A DNA stretch of 64,000 nt, taken from assembly GCA_002439165.1 (NCBI GenBank), contig DJTE01000018.1, positions 1 to 64,000 on the forward strand, in the 5' to 3' direction. Positions 52,876-61,860 of the stretch are shown one piece after another (position 1 is the first letter of the stretch; the number at the start of each line of letters is the position of its first letter). The position numbers and the translations under genes are program-made. This DNA is from Chryseobacterium indologenes (GTDB lineage: Bacteria > Bacteroidota > Bacteroidia > Flavobacteriales > Weeksellaceae). Below the pieces are notes generated by a model. It saw only the letters and a list, made by a program, of their open reading frames with translations, was not told the origin of the DNA and did no database searches.

Positions 52876-54225
52876 ATGGCAAAACTGAAAACAGCATATT
52901 TCTGTCAAAACTGCGGAACCCAGTATTCCCAATGGATGGGGCAATGTAAAAACTGCGGGCAGTGGAATACCCTGGTGGAAGAAGTCGTTGAAAAAACGTC
53001 GTCTAAAACCCCACCCTTTTCAAAATCAAAACAACATGTCATCAATATCATTGAAGTTGAGACCAGTGAAGAGCCGAGAATAAAAACGCCATCCGAAGAA
53101 CTGAACCGCGTTCTGGGCGGTGGAATTGTTTTAGGCTCCGTAACGCTGATCGGAGGTGAGCCGGGAATCGGGAAATCTACCCTTCTTCTGCAGCTGGCTT
53201 TGAAAATGAAGAAAAAAATCTTTTATGTTTCGGGAGAGGAAAGTGCTTCGCAGATCAAGATGAGAGCAGACCGACTGACGGACCTTCAGAACCCGAACTG
53301 TTTTCTTTTTACGGAAACTTCCCTGGAAAAAATCCTTCATGAAGCCAAAAAGCTGGAACCGGATTTTATGATCATCGATTCGATCCAGACCCTTCAGTCT
53401 CAATTAATAGAAAGTTCTCCGGGCACTGTTTCCCAGATCCGGGAATGCTCCAATGAGATCATCAAATTTGCCAAAGAAAACAATACTCCCGTTTTTCTGG
53501 TAGGTCATATTACCAAAGACGGGCAGATTGCCGGGCCAAAGGTTCTGGAACATATGGTGGATGTGGTTCTGAATTTCGACGGAGACAGGAACCATCTTTT
53601 CAGACTTCTGAGAGCCAATAAAAACCGTTTCGGATCTACTGCCGAGATCGGGATCTACGAAATGATCTCACAGGGTCTGAAGGAAATCAAGAATCCTTCT
53701 GAAATTCTGATCACGAAAAAATTTGAAGAGTTATCCGGAAATTCCGTTGCCGTCACTCTTGAAGGAAACCGTCCGATGCTGCTGGAAATTCAGGCTCTGG
53801 TAAGTACGGCAGTCTATGGTACTCCGCAGAGAAGCTCTACCGGGTTTGATGCCAAACGGCTGAACATGCTTTTGGCAGTCCTCGAAAAACGCGCAGGTTT
53901 TCAGCTGGGCGCGAAAGATGTTTTTTTAAATATAACCGGAGGAATCAAAACAGACGATCCTGCACTGGATCTTGCTGTGGTGGCTTCCATTCTTTCGTCC
54001 AATGAAGATATTGCGATTTCGGAACATTACTGTTTTGCCGGAGAGATCGGGTTAAGCGGTGAGATCCGTCCTGTTGCCCAGGCGGAACAGAGAATTTCGG
54101 AAGCAGAGAAATTAGGCTACGAAAAGATTTTTGTATCCAACCTCAACAAGATTCCGAAAAGAAAATTCGGCATCAAAATAGAGGAAGTGAGCAAGATTGA
54201 AGATTTTCACGAAAGACTCTTTTAA
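52876..54225 (+). CDS. radA: DNA repair protein RadA
   Basis: RadA is a RecA-like branch-migration ATPase used in recombination repair. The 449-residue protein has the N-terminal zinc finger (C10, C13, C24, C27 in CQNCG and CKNCG), Walker A GGEPGIGKST at about 94-103, the RadA-specific KNRFGS motif, and a C-terminal Lon-protease-like domain (ITGGIKTDDPALDLAVVASILSS). The length is normal. The next gene follows after 12 bp and may be read through from it. Confidence 0.97.
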   Translation: MAKLKTAYFCQNCGTQYSQWMGQCKNCGQWNTLVEEVVEKTSSKTPPFSKSKQHVINIIEVETSEEPRIKTPSEELNRVLGGGIVLGSVTLIGGEPGIGKSTLLLQLALKMKKKIFYVSGEESASQIKMRADRLTDLQNPNCFLFTETSLEKILHEAKKLEPDFMIIDSIQTLQSQLIESSPGTVSQIRECSNEIIKFAKENNTPVFLVGHITKDGQIAGPKVLEHMVDVVLNFDGDRNHLFRLLRANKNRFGSTAEIGIYEMISQGLKEIKNPSEILITKKFEELSGNSVAVTLEGNRPMLLEIQALVSTAVYGTPQRSSTGFDAKRLNMLLAVLEKRAGFQLGAKDVFLNITGGIKTDDPALDLAVVASILSSNEDIAISEHYCFAGEIGLSGEIRPVAQAEQRISEAEKLGYEKIFVSNLNKIPKRKFGIKIEEVSKIEDFHERLF

Positions 54226-54237
54226 TATCCTGTAATT

Positions 54238-55359
54238 ATGTCGCTCGAAAATATCCAGAAATTTGTTCTTGTTCTGCTTTATGGCGGTCTGACTCTGCTT
54301 TCATTTACATTGCTGATCAATCCAATGAAAGCCAACAGAAAGGCGAATTTATTTTTCGGGCTGTTTCTTTTATTATGGTCCAGCTATTGGGTGCTGGATG
54401 TTTTGCAGATCTGCGGAATCAATCCGGAAACCTGGTTTTCATTTTTTATCTATTCCGTACAGGTATTTACTCCGGTATTTCTTTTTTTCAGCGTGGTATT
54501 TTTTATCAACCCGGATTACAGATTCAGGAAGACTGACCTGGTGTGCCTGATCGTTCCTTTTATCTGCTGGATATTATTATTTTTCTCAGAAGGACATCCG
54601 GTTATTTATCATATCATATTGTTTCTGAACATTGCTCATAATCTTCCTTATATTGCTCTTATCTATTTCAGGATCAGGAAGCATCAGAAAAGAATAGAAA
54701 CCATTTCAGCCGATACGGAGCCTATTGATCTTCAGTGGCTGATCAAACTGAGCTTTCTTCTTTTTATCACCATCGTTATAACGGTTGGCTATGAACTTTT
54801 CAATGCTTTTATTTATAAGATGCATCAGCATGTGGTGATGGATCTCCTCTTTTTATTTATTGTGTACAGCACCCTGTATTATGTCCTCAGTCAAAAAGAG
54901 ATCTATCCCGCAGACAAGACCCAACGCGATGAACTGATGTCTATTGAAATGGAAAATGAAGAGGAAGAGACCACAAGAAAAAAACTGATTTCCGATCATG
55001 AATTTGAGGCTCTAAAACAACGGTTAACTGTTTTGATGGAAACCCAAAAGCCTTATCTGGACGGTGATCTCAATTTACTGAAGCTTTCCGATATGGTGCA
55101 GGTAAACGCCCACCAGCTTTCCTATCTTCTCAATAATGGCTTTCATGAAAACTTTTTTTATTTTGTTAATAAATACCGTGTACAGCACGCCAGGAAAATG
55201 CTTACGGATGATTCCTCCCAGAAGTTGTCTATATTAGGAATTGCCTTTGAATCAGGCTTCAATTCAAAAACAGCCTTTAATACTATCTTTAAAAAGATGA
55301 CTGATATGACTCCATCGGAATTCAAAAAACAGCATTCGGCTCCTCAGTTTAAATCCTGA
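54238..55359 (+). CDS. Membrane-anchored AraC-type regulator
   Basis: The 373-residue protein has seven hydrophobic helices in residues 1-220, a charged linker (MENEEEETTRKKLIS), and a C-terminal AraC/HTH-18 domain (LNLLKLSDMVQVNAHQLSYLLNN, then SILGIAFESGFNSKTAFNTIFKK, ending MTPSEFKKQ). This layout implies a sensor in the inner membrane that binds DNA directly. The signal and targets are unknown. It lies 12 bp behind radA, and a methyltransferase gene follows after 71 bp. Confidence 0.86.
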   Translation: MSLENIQKFVLVLLYGGLTLLSFTLLINPMKANRKANLFFGLFLLLWSSYWVLDVLQICGINPETWFSFFIYSVQVFTPVFLFFSVVFFINPDYRFRKTDLVCLIVPFICWILLFFSEGHPVIYHIILFLNIAHNLPYIALIYFRIRKHQKRIETISADTEPIDLQWLIKLSFLLFITIVITVGYELFNAFIYKMHQHVVMDLLFLFIVYSTLYYVLSQKEIYPADKTQRDELMSIEMENEEEETTRKKLISDHEFEALKQRLTVLMETQKPYLDGDLNLLKLSDMVQVNAHQLSYLLNNGFHENFFYFVNKYRVQHARKMLTDDSSQKLSILGIAFESGFNSKTAFNTIFKKMTDMTPSEFKKQHSAPQFKS

Positions 55360-55430
55360 AATTCAAATCACCTGAAATAAGACCGACCTGATACTCCGAT
55401 TTATTATTTTCACACCCAGAATTTAAAACC

Positions 55431-56099
55431 ATGAAAACCAATATCCTTGAATATTATAATCATCTGGCAGATACTTATGACGAAAACCGTTTTGGTAATT
55501 CTTACGGAAAATACATCGACCGGCAGGAAAGGACATTTTTAAGTTCATTTTTCCGGGATAAAGAATACTCCGTAGTTCTGGATCTCGGCTGTGGTACCGG
55601 CAGGCTTCTTGATTTTGCAACCCACGGCACCGATTTCAGTGAGCAGATGCTGACGATTGCCAGAGAAAAATATCCTGAAAAAATAATATCGGCGGGAGAA
55701 ATCTCAAAAATTCCGTTTGAAACTTTATTTGACTGTATCTTCTGCTTTCATGTGATTATGCATCAGACGAAGGAGGAAACCCGTAAATTTCTTGATGAAT
55801 GTTACAGCCATGTGGGGAACAAAGGAATTCTGATCTTCGATTACCCTACAAAAGCCAGAAGAAAAACAGTTTCCCCTCAGGAAGACTGGCATGCAGGCAA
55901 CATGTTTACAGCTTCAGAGATTTCAGAACTGGTAAAAAACCGCTGGAAAATAAAAAATACCACAGGGGTTTTACTTTTTCCTGTTCACCGGATTCCCAAA
56001 GGACTGAGAAGTTTTTTTCTTCCTTTTGACATTCTGCTCTGCCGTACTTTTCTGAAAAGATGGGCTTCTTATCACATGACAATACTGGAAAAAATATGA
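55431..56099 (+). CDS. Class I SAM-dependent methyltransferase
   Basis: The 222-residue protein contains SAM-binding motif I (VLDLGCGTGRLLDF, about 46-59) and a short motif II region (GTDFSEQMLTIAREKYP), then IFCFHVIMH as motif IV. The N-terminus (YNHLADTYDENRFGN) is typical of small-molecule or lipid methyltransferases. The substrate is not predictable. Its stop overlaps the VanW gene start (ATGA), so the two are coupled. Confidence 0.85.
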   Translation: MKTNILEYYNHLADTYDENRFGNSYGKYIDRQERTFLSSFFRDKEYSVVLDLGCGTGRLLDFATHGTDFSEQMLTIAREKYPEKIISAGEISKIPFETLFDCIFCFHVIMHQTKEETRKFLDECYSHVGNKGILIFDYPTKARRKTVSPQEDWHAGNMFTASEISELVKNRWKIKNTTGVLLFPVHRIPKGLRSFFLPFDILLCRTFLKRWASYHMTILEKI

Positions 56100-56803
56100 G
56101 ACGGCTGCTGAAAAACGTGATCCCTTCCCGCTGGAAGCTTCAGCTAAAACTGATGCAGCGGTATTTCCGTGAACAGCGGACCGGCTTTCAGTATCCGGAA
56201 GAATACCTGAAGGAAGATATAGGACCGTATAAAAACGAATTCCGCCAGGATATAAAGAAAGGGGAATACATTGAAAATAAGATCCATAATCTAAAAATAG
56301 TCAGTGGAAAAATCAATAACCTCGTGATTAAACCTGGTGAAGTGTTGTCTTTCTGGAAGCTGATCGGAAAACCGACCCTGGAAAATAATTTTAAAGAAGG
56401 CAGAAACCTTATCGGAAACAGTATTTCAAGCGGAACCGGAGGCGGAATCTGCCAGTTTTCCTCTATTCTTTATTATGCTGCTCTTCAGGCCGGGTTCAGG
56501 ATTATAGAAAGATATCCACATTCTGTTGATATTTATAAGGAGGGTGAGCGTTTTACCCCGTTGGGTTCCGACTGTACTGTTGTATACGGATACAAAGACC
56601 TTCAGATACAGAACTGTTTTCCGTTTCCGGTTCAGTTCCGGAGTTTCGTCAGCAATCAGGAGCTTCATCTTATTTTAATTTCCCCTGAAAATATTCTTCT
56701 GAATGTCATCCGTTTTCAGTATTCTGAAACAGGAAAGGGAGTTTGGGTGGAAACTTTTGCAGGCAGCAGGTTATTGTTTAAAAATTTCTATATTCGCTTA
56801 TGA
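56096..56803 (+). CDS. VanW-family protein
   Basis: The 235-residue protein shows the VanW core: GEVLSFWKLIGKPT, FKEGRNLIGN, SGTGGGICQFSSILYYAAL, ERYPHSVDIY and FTPLGSDCTVVYGYKDLQIQN. VanW was named for an accessory gene in some vancomycin-resistance clusters, but the biochemical role is unknown; no other van gene is here. I start at the ATG at 56096 (MRRLLKN), which overlaps the methyltransferase stop; a longer frame adds 12 residues within that gene. It overlaps the next gene by 4 bp. Confidence 0.86.
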   Translation: MRRLLKNVIPSRWKLQLKLMQRYFREQRTGFQYPEEYLKEDIGPYKNEFRQDIKKGEYIENKIHNLKIVSGKINNLVIKPGEVLSFWKLIGKPTLENNFKEGRNLIGNSISSGTGGGICQFSSILYYAALQAGFRIIERYPHSVDIYKEGERFTPLGSDCTVVYGYKDLQIQNCFPFPVQFRSFVSNQELHLILISPENILLNVIRFQYSETGKGVWVETFAGSRLLFKNFYIRL

Positions 56804-57396
56804 ATTACCTGGCACATTCTTTTCTTACTTTTTCAGACGGACAGATCGTAGGACAGTTTCTTGAGGATTTTATCCGGAACAGGGACAGGTTTTCTTTTCC
56901 GAAGGAAATACAGGATGGGATTACCCTGCACCGGGCCATTGATACATTCACAGATTCCCACCCTGCCATTCATGAGGCCAAAAAAGTATTTGCTCCTCTT
57001 GTGCGGCTGTATGCAGGAGCTTTTGTAGATGTGTCTATGGATTATTTCGTTGCCCGTGATCTTACCCTGCATTCCCCGGAAGGCTGGAAAGCCCATTCTT
57101 TAAAGGTATATAAGGTTCTTCACCAGCATGAGCAGTGGCTTCCTGAAAATTTTAAAAAGATGCTTGAGAAAATGGAGAAAGAGGACTGGCTTTACAACTA
57201 CCGGGAGGACCGGGGAATCCGGTTCAGTATCCGGAATGTTCTGAATAAGGCGAAATATCTGGAAAAAAACATTCCCGTTTTTGAAGCTTTTCTGGAAAAC
57301 AAACCTTTTCTCCAGCAATGTTATGATGATTTCTTTCCTGATCTGCTGGCTCACGCCCGGGAGATCAATACTCAGCTTCAAGCAGATCATGCATAA
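56800..57396 (+). CDS. Acyl carrier protein phosphodiesterase-family (AcpH-like)
   Basis: The enzyme family removes the phosphopantetheine arm from acyl carrier protein. The 198-residue protein matches DUF479/AcpH: MNYLAHSFLTFSDGQIVGQFLEDF at the start, GITLHRAIDTFTDSHP with candidate metal-binding His and Asp residues, and VDVSMDYFVARDL. It is the last gene of the methyltransferase-VanW-AcpH run, overlapping by an ATGA junction, with a terminator right after. Why it travels with VanW is unknown. Confidence 0.88.
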   Translation: MNYLAHSFLTFSDGQIVGQFLEDFIRNRDRFSFPKEIQDGITLHRAIDTFTDSHPAIHEAKKVFAPLVRLYAGAFVDVSMDYFVARDLTLHSPEGWKAHSLKVYKVLHQHEQWLPENFKKMLEKMEKEDWLYNYREDRGIRFSIRNVLNKAKYLEKNIPVFEAFLENKPFLQQCYDDFFPDLLAHAREINTQLQADHA

Positions 57397-57426
57397 AAAA
57401 ACACTTACCTGAAAGCAAGTGTTTTT
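57397..57426 (+). terminator. Terminator of the methyltransferase-vanW-acpH run
   Basis: AAAAACACTT at 57397-57406 pairs with AAGTGTTTTT at 57417-57426, a perfect 10-bp stem starting right after the stop codon. Confidence 0.85.
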
Positions 57427-57593
57427 AAGTGATTGTGTTTATTAGAATCTTCGACCTTAAATCCGGTAAAACGGGAACTTTTTTACCTTATTTAAACCTA
57501 CGAACTAAATTTTTCCTAATCTGTGGTTTTATTTTGTGTCTGATGTTTTTATTTTATTCCAGGGTACTTATCCCTACTTAATCTGAACAGTTT

Positions 57594-57719
57594 TTAATTA
57601 TTCAGAAAATCACAGTAAAGAATTCCCTTTTCACGGAAACTTTTCTTTACTCTCATCTGAAAGGTCTGATGTTTTTTCACTTCAACGACGTGTTTCCTGA
57701 TTTCAGTGTCTGTTAGCAC
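57594..57719 (-). CDS. Putative 41-residue basic protein behind a consensus promoter
   Basis: A GTG-started frame encodes 41 residues (LTDTEIRKHVVEVKKHQ, later KKSFREKGILYCDFLNN) and ends in TAA. The peptide is basic and helical-looking, with no signal or membrane segment. A consensus promoter lies upstream at the expected distance, leaving a leader of about 20 nt. An in-frame TGA just upstream limits the start. I know no family. The transcript could instead be a small RNA. Nothing else in the gap 57427-57993 looks coding. Confidence 0.4.
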   Translation of the reverse strand: MLTDTEIRKHVVEVKKHQTFQMRVKKSFREKGILYCDFLNN

Positions 57720-57747
57720 AATTCAGAAATCCTTAATTAAACGTAAA

Positions 57748-57778
57748 CAAATATAGCTTTTTTTAAACAAAAAACAAA
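57748..57778 (-). promoter_or_regulatory. Consensus Bacteroidota promoter in the 57.4-58.0 kb gap
   Basis: On the minus strand TTTG (57778-57775) is followed after exactly 19 bases by TATATTTG (57755-57748). Both elements and spacing match the -33/-7 consensus of Bacteroidota sigma factors. It points toward the 41-codon ORF. Confidence 0.6.
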
Positions 57779-57993
57779 TATTATATAAATTAATAAATTA
57801 AAAACAATTTATAACATAGAATAAAACAACAAAACACATCAAAAAATGAAAATAATTCAATAATTTATTTTTTAAAAGGGAATCCGTTTAAAATTATTAA
57901 TCAATATTTAGTGATTTAATATTTGGTTAATATAGTTTATCAGGGCAAAAAATGTTGAAATGAGCTTTTATGAAATGAAAAATTAACATCTGA

Positions 57994-58494
57994 TTAAAAC
58001 TGGCGGTAGAGGTAACGGTTAGGATAGGTCAGTTTTTCGCTTTCTCTTTTTCCCTGAACGATCACATGAACGATGTTGATCTGATCATCAAATAAATTAT
58101 AGAGAAAGCTTACAGCCGCTTCTACTTTCTTAGGAGGGGGTAGTGTTTCAGATTCCAGGTAAACATTTACAGATTCGCTGTCTTCTTCATAGCCTACATA
58201 ATTTATTTTCAGAAATTTTCCGTCTCCTTTTAGTTTGAAATACTCGGCACAGTATGTTCGCAGGGCATCATTAAGCTTTGCTCTGTATTTTTCATCATTG
58301 AAGTGGAAAGCACCGCCATATTTTCTGCTGAGTGCGTTTTCAAGATCATCCAGAAAGAACCGCCCGGTAATTTCAAAAGATTTTGATTTTGTGCTGTAAT
58401 TGATTTCAACCGAACCTACATGATAGGGATGTTTCGCTTTTGTAAAAGAAAACAGGAATACAACAGGAATCAGGAACAGCCATAAAATCTTCAT
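57994..58494 (-). CDS. DUF6702-family exported protein
   Basis: The 166-residue protein begins with a signal peptide (FLIPVVFLFSFTKA) followed by KHPYHVGSVEINYSTKSKSFEITGRFF, the opening I associate with DUF6702. A beta-rich body follows and the protein ends with RYLYRQF. The function is unknown. It is divergent from a HupE-like gene and an M1 peptidase gene, neighbours often found with it in Flavobacteriia as far as I recall. Confidence 0.72.
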   Translation of the reverse strand: MKILWLFLIPVVFLFSFTKAKHPYHVGSVEINYSTKSKSFEITGRFFLDDLENALSRKYGGAFHFNDEKYRAKLNDALRTYCAEYFKLKGDGKFLKINYVGYEEDSESVNVYLESETLPPPKKVEAAVSFLYNLFDDQINIVHVIVQGKRESEKLTYPNRYLYRQF

Positions 58495-58561
58495 CTATCA
58501 GGACATTTAAAATTTGTTTCGAAATTAATCATTATTTTCGTACGCATTATATTTTTACATT

Positions 58562-59143
58562 ATGATGCAGGATTTTCTATTTTATTTAAACCTCGGATGG
58601 GAACATATTATTTCACTGGACGCTCTGGACCATCAGCTGTTTGTTCTGGCTCTGATCGCAGTATACTCGTACAGCGACTGGAAAAAAATCCTGATCCTTG
58701 TAACGGCTTTTACCGCAGGACATTCCATTACTCTTGCGTTAAGCATTCTGGATGTCTTCAGATTTCCTTCCGCATGGGTAGAATTCCTGATTCCGCTCAC
58801 CATTGTACTTACCTCTCTGGATAACATCATCATGAAAAACCAGAAACAGACCCTGATGAGAGCCAATTATTATCTTGCCCTGATCTTCGGACTCGTTCAC
58901 GGGATGGGGTTTGCCAATACAGCAAGGGTAATGATCGCCAAAAGCCAGAGTATTGCCGTGCCTTTGCTGGGTTTCAATATCGGCCTGGAACTGGGGCAGA
59001 TTGTTATTGTAGCGGCAATTCTTGCTGTTCTTTTTATTCTCCTCAACATCTTTAAGGTCAATAAAAAAGACTGGATTCTTTTTGTATCTTCCGGAGTATT
59101 TGCGCTTTCCCTGAAGATGACTTTGGAAAGAATTCCTTTTTAA
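58562..59143 (+). CDS. HupE/UreJ-like membrane protein
   Basis: The 193-residue protein has about six helices and the family histidine motif near its start (LGWEHIISLDALDHQLFVLAL, with His15 and the DH pair), plus a second conserved region in TAFTAGHSITLALS and LVHGMGFA. HupE/UreJ proteins are thought to import nickel or other metals, but this version lies away from hydrogenase and urease genes. The M1 peptidase downstream is a zinc enzyme and DUF6702 is its other neighbour; a metal link is only a guess. Confidence 0.82.
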   Translation: MMQDFLFYLNLGWEHIISLDALDHQLFVLALIAVYSYSDWKKILILVTAFTAGHSITLALSILDVFRFPSAWVEFLIPLTIVLTSLDNIIMKNQKQTLMRANYYLALIFGLVHGMGFANTARVMIAKSQSIAVPLLGFNIGLELGQIVIVAAILAVLFILLNIFKVNKKDWILFVSSGVFALSLKMTLERIPF

Positions 59144-59170
59144 GCTTTCATTTTCTCATTTAAATATTAT

Positions 59171-59178
59171 TATCTTTG
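59171..59178 (+). promoter_or_regulatory. Putative -7 promoter element of the M1 peptidase gene
   Basis: TATCTTTG matches TAnnTTTG exactly, 31 bp to the left of the ATG at 59202 and beyond the HupE stop. The peptidase gene can thus be transcribed on its own. Confidence 0.5.
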
Positions 59179-59201
59179 ATCATTCTTAAATCATTTCGGT
59201 C

Positions 59202-61586
59202 ATGAAGCTAAAAGCAGCCGTCCTTTCATTTGCTGTATTCACCTATACAGGAATCACCGCACAGAATATCCAGAATAACCCGGGAAGTAATCATGGAAAT
59301 AAATTTGAGCAGCTGGGAACCATACTTCCTACGCCCAATATTTACAGAACCGCATCAGGAGCACCCGGCCACGGATACTGGCAGAACAGGGCAGATTACC
59401 ATATCACTGCTTACCTTGATGAAGACAAAAGAAACCTGAAAGGATCTGAAACAGTTACTTATTACAACAATTCTCCGGATGACCTTGATTATCTCTGGCT
59501 TCAGCTGGACGAAAACGAGCAGTCTACGGTAAAAAATGCAAACTACCAGACCTCCTCTACCCTTCCTTCATCTATGAATGATAACCAGCTGAAGGTAACC
59601 GAACTTCCTGAAAAAGACAACGGCTATGGCGTTAATCTTGAAAAGGTAACGGATGCTTCGGGAAATCCGCTGAAATTTACGGTTAACAAAACGATGATGC
59701 GTATTGATCTGCCGAAGGTTTTAAAGAAAGGTGAAAAAATTGTCTTCAAAATAGACTGGAACTATAATATTCCCAACCGCATCCAGATGGGCGGCCGCGG
59801 AGGTTACGAAAACTTCAAAGAAGACGGCAATGATCTTTATACCATGACCCAATGGTATCCCAGAATGTGCGTATACAGTGATTTCCAGGGCTGGCAGAAC
59901 CACCAGTTTACGGGAAGGGGTGAATTTGCTCTGGTATTCGGGAATTTTAAAGTTTCCATGAATGTTCCGGCCGATCATATTGTGGGCGGAACCGGAGAAT
60001 GTAAAAATTACGAACAGGTACTGACCTCCGACCAGATGTCCAGATACCGTAAAGCGGAAAATGCCGCGGAACCGATTGAAATTGTAACGCTGGATGAAGC
60101 TAAAAAAGCAGAGAAAAATCATTCGAAACAGAGAAAAACATGGGTATTTGAGGCGAATGATGTAAGGGATTTTGCCTGGACCTCTTCAAGAAAATTCGTC
60201 TGGGACGGAATGAGAGTTACTATTCCTGAAAACAACAATAAAGTAATGGCCATGAGTTTTTATCCGAAAGAAGCTTATGGACTTTACAGAAAATTCTCGA
60301 CCAAAGCGGTTGCTCATACCATTAAAACCTATTCGGAGTTCACAATTCCTTACCCCTACCCTGTTGCACAGTCCGTAGAAGCAGCCAACGGAATGGAATA
60401 TCCGATGATCTGCTTCAATTTCGGAAGAACGGAAAAAGACGGAACGTATTCTGAGGGAACTAAAAATGGAATGATAGGAGTAATCATCCACGAAGTGGGC
60501 CACAACTTTTTCCCGATGATCATCAACTCGGATGAAAGACAGTGGAGCTGGATGGATGAAGGACTGAATACTTTTACAGAATATCTTACGGAAGAAAAAT
60601 GGGACAATAAGTTCCCATCCAAAAGAGGACCGGCCTGGACGATCGTGGATTATATGAAGCTCCCGAAAAACCAACTGGAACCAATCATGAGCAATTCTGA
60701 AAACATTATTCAGTTTGGTCCGAATGCTTACTCGAAACCTGCCACAGGGCTGAATATTCTCCGTGAAACCATCATGGGAAGGGAATTATTTGATAAAGCT
60801 TTTAAAACATATGCCAAAAGATGGGCTTTCAAACATCCTGAGCCTGCCGATTTCTTCCGTACTATGGAAGATGCCAGCGGCGAAGACCTTGACTGGTTCT
60901 GGAGAGGATGGTTCTACGGAACGGATCCCGTAGATATTGCCATTGATAAGGTAACAGTTGCCACTCCTGACCTGAATACTCCTCCGAAAGAAGCCGGAGA
61001 AACAAAATACAAAGCAGATAAACCGCTGCAGAATGAGTTTGAAGATATTTCTAAGATCAGAAACAGGGAAGATAAAAATATTGCGTTCTATGTAGATAAA
61101 GATAAAGAAGTACAGGATTTCTACTACCGGTATGACAGAGGCCAGGAAAAAATAAACCAGGATAAGGAATATACTGCCAAAACGGAAGCTACTCCTGCCC
61201 TGGATGCAAAAGATAAAGAGAAATTTAAAAATATGACCGGCTACCAGATCGACTTCGCTAATAAAGGCGGACTCGTGATGCCTATCATCCTGGAGTTTAC
61301 TTTTGAAGACGGTACAAAAGCCTACGACAAAACGCCTGCCCAGATCTGGAGACATAATGAACAGAAGGTTTCAAAGACCTATTATTTTGACAAAAAAGTA
61401 AAATCGATCCAGCTGGATCCGATGAGAGAAACTGCTGATATTGATACCTCCAATAATTTCTGGAGCAGCAACGGTACAGACAGCCAGGTTTCCAAATTCC
61501 AGCTATTCAAACAGAAACAGGGCGGCCCCGTAAGAGGCGGGTCAAACGGCAAGACCAATCCGATGCAGGCAGCCGGAAAAAGCTAA
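59202..61586 (+). CDS. Exported M1-family zinc metallopeptidase
   Basis: The 794-residue protein has a signal peptide (AVLSFAVFTYTGITAQ), an N-terminal beta domain (YHITAYLDEDKRNLKGSETV), and the gluzincin catalytic domain with the exopeptidase-type motif NGMEYPM and zinc site HEVGH followed 18 residues on by a glutamate in WMDEGLNTFTEYL. Aminopeptidases of this family trim N-terminal residues. The C-terminal third is rich in charged residues and may be a family-specific domain. It was not seen to carry a type IX sorting domain. Confidence 0.93.
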   Translation: MKLKAAVLSFAVFTYTGITAQNIQNNPGSNHGNKFEQLGTILPTPNIYRTASGAPGHGYWQNRADYHITAYLDEDKRNLKGSETVTYYNNSPDDLDYLWLQLDENEQSTVKNANYQTSSTLPSSMNDNQLKVTELPEKDNGYGVNLEKVTDASGNPLKFTVNKTMMRIDLPKVLKKGEKIVFKIDWNYNIPNRIQMGGRGGYENFKEDGNDLYTMTQWYPRMCVYSDFQGWQNHQFTGRGEFALVFGNFKVSMNVPADHIVGGTGECKNYEQVLTSDQMSRYRKAENAAEPIEIVTLDEAKKAEKNHSKQRKTWVFEANDVRDFAWTSSRKFVWDGMRVTIPENNNKVMAMSFYPKEAYGLYRKFSTKAVAHTIKTYSEFTIPYPYPVAQSVEAANGMEYPMICFNFGRTEKDGTYSEGTKNGMIGVIIHEVGHNFFPMIINSDERQWSWMDEGLNTFTEYLTEEKWDNKFPSKRGPAWTIVDYMKLPKNQLEPIMSNSENIIQFGPNAYSKPATGLNILRETIMGRELFDKAFKTYAKRWAFKHPEPADFFRTMEDASGEDLDWFWRGWFYGTDPVDIAIDKVTVATPDLNTPPKEAGETKYKADKPLQNEFEDISKIRNREDKNIAFYVDKDKEVQDFYYRYDRGQEKINQDKEYTAKTEATPALDAKDKEKFKNMTGYQIDFANKGGLVMPIILEFTFEDGTKAYDKTPAQIWRHNEQKVSKTYYFDKKVKSIQLDPMRETADIDTSNNFWSSNGTDSQVSKFQLFKQKQGGPVRGGSNGKTNPMQAAGKS

Positions 61587-61616
61587 CCGCTGCTCCCCTG
61601 TAACTTTCACCATACA

Positions 61617-61675
61617 CGGCACTGCTTATCATTACTATGAAAACTTTTCTTTTCCTTTAATGATAAGCAGTGCCG
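61617..61675 (+). terminator. Long perfect stem-loop after the M1 peptidase gene
   Basis: An 18-bp perfect stem (left arm 61617-61634 starting CGGCACTGC, right arm 61658-61675 ending GCAGTGCCG) surrounds a 23-nt loop. GTTTATTTT follows. It is about 30 bp past the stop. The arm length is unusual for a simple terminator. Confidence 0.6.
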
Positions 61676-61721
61676 GTTTATTTTCCCCAACCCGCCTACC
61701 CAATTCAACGTAAAATATCAG

Positions 61722-61743
61722 CCGGAAATTTTTCCGGTTTTTT
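61722..61743 (+). terminator. Second terminator before groES
   Basis: CCGGAA-ATTT-TTCCGG (61722-61737) followed by a T run. It further insulates groES from the peptidase gene. Confidence 0.7.
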
Positions 61744-61860
61744 ATTTTTCTGCCAAATTTTCACACTGGAGAATAAAATTCTGCCATTTCATCCACCACC
61801 TGCCTGTGGCATACATTTAGAGAATTATTTGGCAGAAATAATTAAAAAATATAACATATT

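Noticed and set aside
56096..56803. Vancomycin-resistance cluster
   Set aside because: A VanW-family gene alone, without ligase, dehydrogenase or dipeptidase genes, does not indicate glycopeptide resistance.
60186..60674. 162-codon minus-strand ORF within the M1 peptidase gene
   Set aside because: It is a shadow of the strand that encodes HEVGH and the signal peptide.
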